Part shown: piece after piece, positions 10,590-19,500 of the stretch
Layout of the letters: the number at the start of each line of letters is the position of its first letter
How positions within the stretch are numbered: position 1 is the stretch's first letter
Assembly: GCA_951799405.1 (NCBI GenBank)
Contig: OX637339.1
Coordinates: 7,564,001 to 7,628,000 of the forward strand
Reading direction: 5' to 3'
DNA from: Agapetus fuscipes
Lineage: Eukaryota; Arthropoda; Insecta; Trichoptera; Glossosomatidae
DNA: 64,000 bases
Notes under the pieces: generated by a model
The model's input: the letters and a program-made list of their open reading frames with translations, nothing else
The model's database searches: none
What the model was told of the DNA's origin: nothing
Translations under genes and position numbers: made by a program

Positions 10590-11147
10590 CCCACAGAGGT
10601 AATTTCACACGAGCAATGTTTGTATGTACACACTACACTGACTCTATTTAGGTGTCATAGAATACTGCAAATCGATTTTACTGGGTTCTCTTATAATTAA
10701 ACTGCAATTATTTTTTGTAACCTAATTTATTTTACACGGTTTGATTCACAATTTACAACAAGTGATAATCCCTGTTTATTGGTCTTCACGGCAAAATGCT
10801 TGGAGCGACTAATCGCCTTCCGCACCATTGCAGTCCTTATATATAGGTACAAAATAGATCTTTCTTGCATATTCCAGATCATTGGATCTCTCACTTATAC
10901 CAGACCACCGCTCTATTTACCTCACTACTACCATCATGGATCATACTGGACTGTTCTACACACATTATTGTACATGTACAGGCGCACGTAGATTCGTAAC
11001 AATATTGAAAACAACTATCACATTATCGTGTTTTACGTTTTTTTCTTAGTTCAGATTGTTTATAATGCGATAGTTCAGACAGTTTCATTGAAAGGTCATC
11101 TTTGAATCAAATGGTAGATAAGTCAAACAAACACAGGGGGGATGACT
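10590..11147 (+). mobile_element. MITE-D, interrupted
   Basis: The left half (CAGAGGTAATTTCACACGAG) and right half (AATATTGAAAACAACTATCA to AAACACAGGGGGGA) join as in intact copies once 10683-11001 is removed. The left TIR is lost. Confidence 0.6.
10683..11001 (+). repeat. Gypsy-like LTR-like insertion inside MITE-D
   Basis: Begins near CTGGGTTCTCTTATAATT and ends GATTCGTAACA, like the 2955-3279 copy (GGGGTTCTGTTAATT...AATTCGTAACA). It interrupts MITE-D between CGATTTT and AATATT. The exact left boundary is uncertain because the MITE itself contains a similar CGATTTT. Confidence 0.45.
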
Positions 11148-11450
11148 TTCCAGGCCACAAAGGTGTAGATGATGAGGCGGTTGATTTCCTGCTCTTTAGT
11201 AGCAGGGCTGTTAGCTGCATTGTGTTGTGTTGTTTTGCCTTTGTTTTGAGACACATTTCTGGTACCGAAGCGATCAATATTCCTACCAAAATAATAAAGG
11301 TGGTATAATAATTAATATTCAGCGTACCTAGACACTTTCAAAATTAGATTTTGTAGGGTTTGTGTATTCACACAGTGAAAATTCATTTTTTTTTTAAAAT
11401 AAAGCTATTTTTTGTTTAACTTAGTTTATTTTCACAATAATATTTAATAT

Positions 11451-11493
11451 CTCGAGTACTTTCGACCTTCAATATTCAGGCCATTATCAAGAG
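11451..11493 (-). ncRNA. Hammerhead ribozyme-like motif in the PLE tail, degenerate core
   Basis: Reading minus: stem I CUC/GAG, core UUGAUAA (consensus CUGAUGA), an extra U, stem II GGCC/GGUC with an 11-nt loop, GAAA, and a self-complementary stem III AGUACU, then C at the cleavage position. The architecture matches 29109 and 48220. Two core bases differ from consensus, so this copy is probably inactive. Confidence 0.6.
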
Positions 11494-11812
11494 TGATGTA
11501 TAAAAAATTAAAATTATTAAGAACAAACCATAGATCAAAATTATATAAATTCAAATAAATAGGTAGGTATAGGTACAATAAATATGAACTTAATTAAAAT
11601 TAAATACAACAGTCAAAAATTAAAAGAAAGAAAACATAAAATAATATATAATAATTACAATAAATTAATTCAAACATCCGAGGGTCAAAAAATAAATACA
11701 ATAAAATAAAATATTTAAAGCACAAATAAAATTATTGAGTCAACACAAAAAGACAAATAATAATAATAACAACAAAATGACAAAGAATAAAACCAAAATT
11801 AAGGGGATTGGG

Positions 11813-12428
11813 TTATGGCGGATTGCGGAGAGGAGCAATGAGCAGGGGGGAAGCTAGAGGGATTTGAATATTTACAATAGGGCCATTCTGCTTACATTTA
11901 TGAATTTCAATTGTTTCTAGGGCATTTAGTTGCCTGTATTTACATTCCGAGTGCAGAACCCTTACATCGTCAATGCCAAAGGTATGGTCATTTTCGATGC
12001 AATGATCCGCCATTTCGGAATATGCAGACAGACCTCTAAATGCCCTATTGTGCTCCTTGAATCTTACATTAATTGATCTTGAGGTCTGTCCAACATACAC
12101 AGAGTCGCAGTCTGCACACGAAATACTGTAAACTCCGCCACCATCCATGTTGCTGCTACTATCCTTGTGGTTGTAAATCATTTTGCCTAGGTTTTTATTA
12201 GTGTAGTAGGCACTATGAAATGTATTGTTTGTGAAATATTTAATTTTATCATTAACATTTCCAAGGTATAGTAACCTTCTCCATCCTCCAACTGGTCCAC
12301 TATTGCAGTGTGGGTATATATACTTATTGTACATAGCTTTTCTTTTTTTGGAGTGGATAATGTTATCAATTATTGATGTGTCATAGCCATTTAAATTATT
12401 ACTTTCAAAATTAGTTACACATTCAAGT
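11813..12428 (-). CDS. GIY-YIG endonuclease domain of a Penelope-like element, 5'-truncated
   Basis: An open frame runs from the insertion edge (about 12428) to the stop at 11813; the first ATG in frame is at 12334 but the frame is open above it, so that ATG is not the real start. The protein carries GGGVYSISCADCDSVYVGQT, the GIY and YVG parts of the GIY-YIG nuclease core, then a conserved Arg/Glu/His stretch (NVRFKEHNRA) and a downstream Glu (ALETIEIHK). In PLEs this C-terminal domain nicks target DNA for priming by the upstream reverse transcriptase, which is absent here. A CXXC-like pair (SCADC) before YVG is typical of PLE GIY-YIG domains. About 205 codons remain of an element that normally encodes 700-900. 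There is no internal stop, so the insertion may be fairly young, but it cannot move alone. Confidence 0.85.
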
Positions 12429-12479
12429 CGTACCTATAACTTCAATATCACTCCAGTAATTTTAAACTAAATCACAGCG

Positions 12480-12870
12480 TTTTACCACAAAGCATATTGA
12501 AACCCAAACGCTCTTTAGAGGCGCTGTTTTAGTTTCAATACATTTTTGGTTGAGATTAAACGTAATGTTGTGTACGTTTACGTAGGGTTGTGTTGTTGAC
12601 CGTTGACCACTACTAGTTTCGTACTCCTATCACGTACTTAGAGTTGGGATTCAAACAGGCTGTCACCGGTTCAAGGGACGTCATTGCAGGATCCTTAGTA
12701 TAAAACATTGCGTAAATCTCACCTGGACTGTGTAAATCGAAAATGTATGGAATATACGACGGCACTCCTACAGAAGGATTTAATTTTCATACGTCTTCTC
12801 GATTTATGTAATCGAAGTGAATTTACGCAATATTGTACATTTGGGGAACTGAACCGGATTCGCAAAGTTA
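12480..12870. repeat. MITE-L-like inverted repeat remnants
   Basis: TAGTATAAAACATTGCGTAA (12698-12717) faces TTTACGCAATATTGTAC (12821-12837), as at 41050-41204. The part at 12480-12600 (AAACGCTC..GAGGCGCT) resembles 15800-15830. Confidence 0.4.
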
Positions 12871-12927
12871 TAACCCAAGAGGGTACCTGACAAATTTGAT
12901 GAGTGAATACGTACGCGAAGCTTCATA

Positions 12928-13556
12928 ACTGGTCCGTAGTCTAGAGGTTAGCACTGTGAACTTGTGATTAGAAGTCAGTGGGTTCGAGTTGCGGCAGAGC
13001 ATTCAACAATATTAAAAAATATATATATAATCTGCAGAGCTATAATCTTTGAAAGAGCTATGCTACACGTAAGACTCTCCGACAGAATAAGGAACACAGA
13101 GCTACGGATAAGGTCGGGAGTAACCAATGTCATAGAGAGAGTGGCAAAGCTAAAATGGTCCTTTGCGGGGCATGTTGCTAGAACCACCGACCAGTGATGG
13201 ACGAAGAGATTGGTAGAGTGGAGACCTCGGGAAGATAAGAGAAGCAGAGGGAGACCTCCCACGAGATGGTCGGATGATATAAGAAGGCTTGCTGGAGAAT
13301 GGATTCAAAAAGCGCAAGACAGAGATGGATGGAGAGATATGGGGGAGGCCTATGTCCAGCAGTGGATGGAGATGGCTGTATAAGAGGAAGAAGTAGAATC
13401 TTTGCTGTGTTGAAAAAATATCTACCTTTAATAAAGACCGCTAACCATTGTGCCATCCAGCGTTACAGCGAATTGGTGCTTTCTACAACGACGACCAAAC
13501 TCGCAGAAGACTCTTGAGGTGTGATTCACACAGAAACAGCGTTCACCAAAAAAATC
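12928..13556 (+). repeat. SINE-C interrupted by an RTE tail
   Basis: The head is 12928-13013 (GTAGTCTAGAGGTTAGCAC, box B GGTTCGAGTTGC). The body resumes at 13422 and ends at CACCAAAAAAATCA. The two halves join once the RTE piece is removed; AAAAAATAT at 13014-13022 and 13413-13421 is the insertion's TSD. Confidence 0.8.
13023..13412 (+). pseudogene. RTE-like LINE C-terminal fragment, 9-bp TSD
   Basis: The frame reads IERVAKLKWSFAGHVARTTD, a TGA stop at about 13196, then RLVEWRPRE, SRGRPPTRWSDD and MGEAYVQQWM. This is the tail that follows the reverse transcriptase in RTE-type LINEs common in Lepidoptera. Only about 125 codons remain, with one internal stop. The AAAAAATAT repeats at both edges show a real, severely 5'-truncated retrotransposition into SINE-C. 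Confidence 0.8.
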
Positions 13557-14264
13557 ATCCTCATATTATTATTATTATAATAAAGATAACAGTTGCCTGG
13601 AAACTGATAATAACAAGAACTTGTTTTTAAGAAAAGTATTTCCTATGGCGCACACTTTTTCAGTACACATATCGACTCCGATGCTTCAATTTTATCTTTT
13701 ATGTTGATCGATGGATAGAACTTAAATAATATTTTGTTATTGCTTGTCATGGCACTGATATGTCTTCATTTTACATGACTTACAATGGTTTCCTTGTAAT
13801 AATGGCATACTTACATAAAACAGCGATAGCATGCAAAAATGTCATGCACGAATAACCGTCTGTGATGCTCTTTAGAACACTAACTAGTTGCTTTGCCCTC
13901 TGATAGGAAAGTGATAATGGAAACATATTTTAATGTACACACACGATTAGGTATGCTGTGCTGAAAGCTATGTGTGTGCAGTGGATAATGGAAGGTGCAT
14001 TAATATCTATTACATTTTTAATGCGTCTATTTTTAACACAAAAAATAAATAAAACATTGGCACATGCAAAATGGCTTGATATAAAAAATAAATTGCTATT
14101 CGTGGGTAAGCGCATCACTCGAGAAGGGCTGAACTGAGATTATGAAACTAATTGGAGAAGTTGCGATAAAAGCTGAATATCGCTTTGAAACGCATTCCTA
14201 CGAATTCTCACGCAAAATAACATGTTCTGCTTCTGAGCATGCATTTGATTTATTTTTCTTGCTA
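13557..14264. other. No gene recognised
   Basis: AT-rich and unassigned. The 62-codon minus ORF at 13930-14118 has no recognised motif. Confidence 0.45.
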
Positions 14265-14690
14265 ACGCAGATGTTAGGGAGAATAGTTCAGGGACGCCGA
14301 AGGAAATTGTGGAAGAAAAACCTACGCCAATGGTTGAAAAAAAACACTAAGGCCGTTTGTCCACCGCACGCCGTCACCGTCACGTCACCGGGAACGAGAT
14401 GACGGCGCCGAAGAAGGGGTACATGTAATGTATTTATTGTATTTCCTGGTTATAGGCAATACAATACATAACCTATAACCAGTGAAATCGGTCGCGGTGG
14501 ACAAACGATCGCCGTCACATTAATTAAACTCGGCCCAAAATAATCTCGTTCTCGGTGACGTGACGGTGACGGCGTGCGGTGGACAAACGGCCTAAGTCCC
14601 CGTTTTGAACCGCAGCATCCAAAGTCAAAATAGTTTTGATGTTCGCTGATCTTAGATAGAATTGGCACCAAAAGAAGAAGAACGCAAATT
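14265..14690 (+). pseudogene. RTE-like LINE tail interrupted by a Harbinger-like MITE
   Basis: Left part reads GRIVQGRRRKLWKKNLRQWL; after the MITE the frame continues SPF, a stop, then TAASKVKIVLMFADLR and the natural stop. The fragment at 54893-55165 shows the same order (QGKIEGRRSQGRRR, KNLRQWF, AASKIKIALIIADLR). It ends in a short AAGAAGAAG tail near 14671. The removed MITE restores continuity. Confidence 0.75.
14351..14592. mobile_element. PIF/Harbinger-like MITE, TAA TSD, 50-bp TIRs
   Basis: The terminal inverted repeats start GGCCGTTTGTCCACCGCACG and match over 50 bases with one mismatch (14351-14400 and 14543-14592). TAA flanks both ends (14348-14350, 14593-14595), the 3-bp TSD type of PIF/Harbinger. 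The 242-bp body has no ORF and contains a second, partial copy of the TIR (GCGGTGGACAAACGATCGCC, about 14494-14513). Confidence 0.85.
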
Positions 14691-14707
14691 TTAAAGTATC
14701 GAAAAAA

Positions 14708-14884
14708 GCAGTGTCTCAAAACAAAGCAACGCAACACACACCACAGCACTGCGCAGCTAACGGCCCTGCAACCGGATAAGGACAACTGCCACATCACCAA
14801 CACCTCTGCGGCACTATAACATGTGTCATAGACCCCTATAGTCTCTTGAATCTACGGAGTCTCCCGCACAGGCTTCCTTAAAAA
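14708..14884 (-). repeat. Repeat M, uninterrupted copy
   Basis: Minus reading runs from CCTGTGCGGGAGACTCC to GCTTTGTTTTGAGACACTGC. It aligns with the split copy at 10548-11264. A short peptide (RAVSC.VL.....FVLRH) is readable in both copies, so it may be a decayed coding piece. Class unknown. Confidence 0.55.
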
Positions 14885-15369
14885 GGAATATAATTTAATT
14901 TCTAACATAATGAGATTTCCGGTCCAAATACAGTTTCAAGATAAGAAAAAGACCAGTAAGTAAATTTATTTTTTCTGCGTTGGCGCCTTTTTCTAATGCC
15001 TTTAATGGCTCCCTCGATACAATAATGCCTATAATTACAGGACCGCGTTTAAATAAAGAGCCTTGTTTCACAGATAAACGATGGAATCCCTCTCTTTCTT
15101 TTTATCTTTCTGCGTGTCTTCAAATTATCATTCTTAAGGTATACATTTTAGATTCCTATTCAAAAATGGGATAACCGCCCCTTGTACTGTTTTGATAGCA
15201 CCTCTGATAGCGGCTTTTAAGCGTGTAAGAATTTATTTTTGAAAAAAAAAAACATTTGTTGTAATCAATTCTGTCAAGAATATGTTCTATTCAAATGCTT
15301 TTCTTTTCTAAAACTGTGTACGCACGTAATTGATACACCTTTCATGAACAAGCCTCGTTTTGTTAGAAG
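14885..15369. other. No gene recognised
   Basis: AT-rich and unassigned. Confidence 0.45.
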
Positions 15370-15555
15370 AATCACGTTTTACACAATCTGAGCTAAGAAA
15401 AAATGGAAAACACGATAGTGTGAGAGTTGTTTTAATTTTTACAAATCAATTTCTAGTTTTCATAAGACACATTCGTCCAGTACACATACAAACATTGGTC
15501 ATGTGATATCACCTCTGATAAACATAAGACAAACAAGCATCAAGGGGACGAAATG
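15370..15555 (-). repeat. MITE-D, minus, one end lost
   Basis: GAAAACACGATAGTGTGAGA, then ACATTCGTCCAGTACACAT and CTTGGTG-like end AAGCATCAAGGGGACGA match the family. The inner end is truncated near 15370. Confidence 0.7.
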
Positions 15556-15762
15556 TCTAGCAAAAAAAGTATTGTCTTCAGAAGATTCCATAGATACTCT
15601 CCAAACACTCCATAGATACAAAAAGGGTATACATTATGTGTGTTGGAATTATCGAAGTCCTACAGTACATCCTTGAAAGCAAAAAAGAAGAAAAAACCTA
15701 AAGTATTCCTTACATAATAAATACTTTTTTCCTTCTCTGGGGGAACAATTAAGAATTCAGTA

Positions 15763-15850
15763 CCTCAAGTAGCGTTCACCAAAAAAGTACTGGAGATAAA
15801 ACGCTCAGCAGAGGCGCTCTTTTAGTTTGTAAACGTTTTTTAGTAATTGC
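15763..15850. repeat. MITE-L-like fragment
   Basis: TACCTCAAGTAGCG and AAACGCTCAGCAGAGGCGCT resemble parts of 12480-12600. Fragmentary. Confidence 0.3.
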
Positions 15851-16068
15851 TTGATACTTTGGGTAAAGAGGGTGGGTTGGAATGCTTATTCTCGTTAATT
15901 CTTCCCTTGGAGTCTCATACGAGTAATTTGTGTTTAGTTGGAAATGCTAAGGATGGATGCTTTGTAAGTGGGTTTTAATACTAAATTATTAGATAACTAA
16001 GAAATGGAATGTATGTATATAACAATCAAAAGATAATTTCTATATTTAACTAATTTTTACAATAAATT

Positions 16069-16073
16069 ATAGC
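16069..16073. repeat. BEL element TSD, left copy
   Basis: ATAGC, repeated at 21626-21630 just outside the other LTR. Confidence 0.9.
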
Positions 16074-16478
16074 TGATAACGCCAAGTTTGACGCTATCAT
16101 GTGGTAATGCGAGGGGGAGGATTTTAAATCTTACTGGTTCTCGATTATCGCGATCGGACGAACTGCCCAACAAATCTGTCTAGGCAGCCAACCAATGGAG
16201 CAAGGGGGAAGGAATCACGGAATCAAATGGTCTGGACTCACCTTATCTCCAATGGATGCCTCTTTCGCGGAGCACTGGTCGCGTTTTTGTGTGTGGTTTC
16301 TCCTTCGTTCGCGCGCGGTGTACACTGCGATGGACACGTCTATCCAAGGCCGCGTATGAAGAAGTACTGGCTGGAGACAGGTGATTGGGCAAATCGGATA
16401 GGTCAGATTATAGGCACAAGGACAAGGATTTTATGGCCAGCTACCCATAACAAACCTACCTAACAGTTCGCCCAAACA
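16074..16478 (-). repeat. BEL/Pao 3' LTR
   Basis: On minus it starts TGTTTGGGCGAACTG and ends GCGTTATCA. It matches 21221-21625 base for base as far as I could compare, including a shared 78-codon ORF on plus that is not a gene. Confidence 0.92.
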
Positions 16479-16495
16479 TGCCCCCCAGCTTGAGA
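16479..16495 (-). promoter_or_regulatory. Polypurine tract of BEL element
   Basis: On minus the bases just before the 3' LTR read AAGCTGGGGGGCA, a purine run placed where plus-strand DNA priming occurs in LTR retrotransposons. Confidence 0.6.
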
Positions 16496-16599
16496 GGACG
16501 TAGTCCTTTCAAAACAATGATTTATTTATTTATTTGTTTATTATTATAACTTAAATCTACTTAATTTAGCGAGTGGACTGTATATTATTTATTGTACTA

Positions 16600-19500
16600 T
16601 TATTGATTTGGCAACGGACAAACCTTATAACAAGTGTTACATAATTGGACGCGTTTACGCACAATATTTCTAGCCGACGAAATCCAGAAATTTTGTCGCA
16701 AAAGGGACATAAGTAACTGAGGTCCAGAATGCAAGAATTTTCTATGATAGTAATCAATGATTAAATTCAACATATGACCGCGACCTGGTAAAACTATTGG
16801 ATGTTTACTGTCATAAGCTAAGTCAGCGTTTACAAGTCTCCCTCCTACTCGTAACAACCCATCGGCGTCGATAAAGGCATTAAGCTTACGAAATGCAGGA
16901 GATAAGACTTTACCGGCTTTCGCGTTTTTAATTTCGTTCGAAAAATGATGATTTTGTAAGTCTTTTATAATTACGATTTCTGCAAACCGTAGGTGAGAGA
17001 CTTCAAATTTTGATGACAATCTTTTTATAAAACGAAGTATGTAAATAACAACTCTTAACAATTTACTCCAGGAAGAGATTCGTTCAGCGAGTGAACCTAA
17101 TAAAGTTGGTTGCTTGGGTAAGTTATCCATTACAGTCATAACTTTTATTTTTTGTTCCGGCGGGTTTTCAATAGTATTTGGATCAAATTTACAAAAATTC
17201 CATTCTTCAATCGGTGAGCGCGCGAAGGCAGGGCCTTTAAACCAGAGCGGGTGGTCAATTAATTGTGCGGGAGTCAGACCGCGTGAGAGACAATCCGCGG
17301 GATTGTCTTTCCAGGCAATATGATAAAACTGACTTGGAGGTATATTATCCTGAATTATAGTTACTCTATTCGCGATGAAAGTCTGCCAGCGGGATGGGTG
17401 TGAATGAACCCAAGCGAGTGCCACTGTACTATCAGAAAAGGCGTATACATTATTAATTTGGCAGCGAGTTGAATATGTATCAATGACTACACGCATTAAT
17501 TTTGACAATATCAATATTCCCGATAATTCAAGTCTTGCTAAAGATATTGTACGACTTGGAGCTACTCGCGACTTAGCACAAGCTAAACTTATTTCTCCGC
17601 GTTTACTTGGAGGATTATATACATGAATATATATCACCGCTCCATATGCTCTCTCACTTGCGTCCGCGAATCCCAATAGGGATATAATCGACTCCTGCGT
17701 TACACCTGTATGACGTGGCAGCTGAATACTTTGAAGGAGTGGGAGTTCCGATTCATAATTTTCCCAAGTTGAAATTATACTCTGAGGAGGACAATCGTCC
17801 CAATCGATTTTATGTTCCCAGAGAAATTTAATCATTAATTTAGCTGTTACAATCACGGGTGCTACAAACCCCATCAAATCCCAGAAGCGCGCAATTGTCG
17901 ACAGAATATTTCGTTTTGTACATTTACGAAATTTGTTAGTGACACTAAAGGTAAAAACATCTTTTCCAGGCAACCAATGCAAACCAAGGATGGTACATTG
18001 ATCTTCTGAACTGAACTCTACAGCTTCAGAAATGCGACAAGCTGAGGGAATGCCTCCCATGACTGATGGTGAATTACTCGAGAACTTCACTAATTCAAAA
18101 CCGCCCGCAAGAAATAATTCAATCAATTGGTTTGAAAGTGCGATAGCCTCTTCATCATTTAAACAGCTAGAAACCAAATCATCCATGTAAATATCTCTCT
18201 CTGCTACAAGTGCCGCTAATGGAAAACGTGTTCGCTCATCATCAATTAAACGACGAACGGTACGCATTGCAAGGTATGGGCTGCACTTTAAGCCAAATGG
18301 TACGCGTGTAAATTCAAAAAGCTGAAGTGGATCATTTTTATCAAACCGATATAAAACTCTCTGATAGCATCTATGCTCTTTATTTACCAGAATTTGCATA
18401 TACATTTTACGTATGTCCGCGCTTAGAGCAACTGGAAACAAGCGAAAGTGTAATATTATTTTAAATAGATCATTTTGAAGATTTCTACCCGTATGTAGAA
18501 CATCATTCAGCGATAATCCTGATGTAGTTTTCATACTAGCATCTATTACTGCGCGAACCTTAGTTGTGGATTTATTTTCACGTATCGCTGCATGATGCGG
18601 GGCTATGTATTGCAAGCTCAAGCATTGATCCGAATTTATATTTACAGAATTCAAATACTCTTCTTGTATATGCTTTTTTATATTAAGGTCGTATTCCAAA
18701 TTTACAGAAGAGTTTGAAAGCAGTTTCCTTTCTAACGCGTAAAATCTCCGCTCTGCCGCTCTCTGAGAGTCACCAAGCTGCCCCAGATCGGTCTTGAAAG
18801 GCAGCATTACGGAAAATCTACCAGTCTCGTCTCGCGTGGTGGTACTAGTATATTTTTCTTCACATACCAGCTCCTCGATTTGTGGAGTGGAGACGTCCGG
18901 TACGTCCTCCAACTCCAAGATATTTTTCATTTCAATTTCAATTGTTGAAAAGAAACAATAATCTGTTTTGATTGCCGGTAGCACTGGAACTTTCCCTAGT
19001 ATCACATACCCAAATAGGGTATCCAGTGCAACTGGCTCGCCTAAATTTCGTGAGATAGTGTTGTGTTTTATCACACGGGAGAATACATCTGCACCCAGAA
19101 TCATGTCAATTTTTCCGGGAATAAAATATTTTTCATCAGCCAAACGTAATGATTTTAAATATTCTAAATTTTCAATATTAATGTTGGCGACGGGTATTTT
19201 ATCAGTTATTTGATTAACCACCAAAGGCGATAGTTTAAAATTGACCGATTTCTCAACTCTCGAAAGAAGGGTAATTGTTGTCACTCCCTTGATAGGGTTG
19301 ACAATATCCCCTATTCCTGAAACAACTTTGTCTCGCGTCGTCTTTACATCAAGATGAAGTTCTCGACAACAGGAGGCCGTTATTATGTCTCTCTGTGAAG
19401 CACTGTCTAATAAAGCGCGAATAGTGTGTCTTTGACCCCGCTTGTCTAAGATTACACAACAAACAGTTCCTAGTAAAACCGTAGATTCTACCTCACTAGA

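Larger units (their letters stand above)
10548..11264 (+). repeat. Repeat M copy, split by a MITE-D that is itself split by an LTR
   Basis: The outer pieces are CTGTGCGGGAGGCTTCC (10553-10571) and 11154-11264, which ends at GTTTTGAGACACATTTC. Both match the minus-strand copy at 14708-14884, where they lie close together. MITE-D occupies 10590-11147 and an LTR-like piece 10683-11001 lies inside it, so three insertions are stacked. Confidence 0.6.
11331..12428 (-). mobile_element. Penelope-like element, 5'-truncated, 8-bp TSD
   Basis: The segment is flanked by CGTACCTA on both sides (11323-11330 and 12429-12436), so the insertion is 1098 bp. On the minus strand it starts directly in coding sequence, ends the GIY-YIG frame at 11813, passes a hammerhead-like motif (11451-11493) and closes with a terminal stretch (GTGAATACACAAACCCTAC) also present at 28999-29040 and 30829-30866. 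5' truncation with a short TSD is usual for target-primed retroelements. The reverse-transcriptase part is missing. Confidence 0.8.

Noticed and set aside
16227..16463. 78-codon plus ORF repeated identically at 21374-21610
   Set aside because: The two copies are identical only because they lie in the identical BEL LTRs, antisense to the element.
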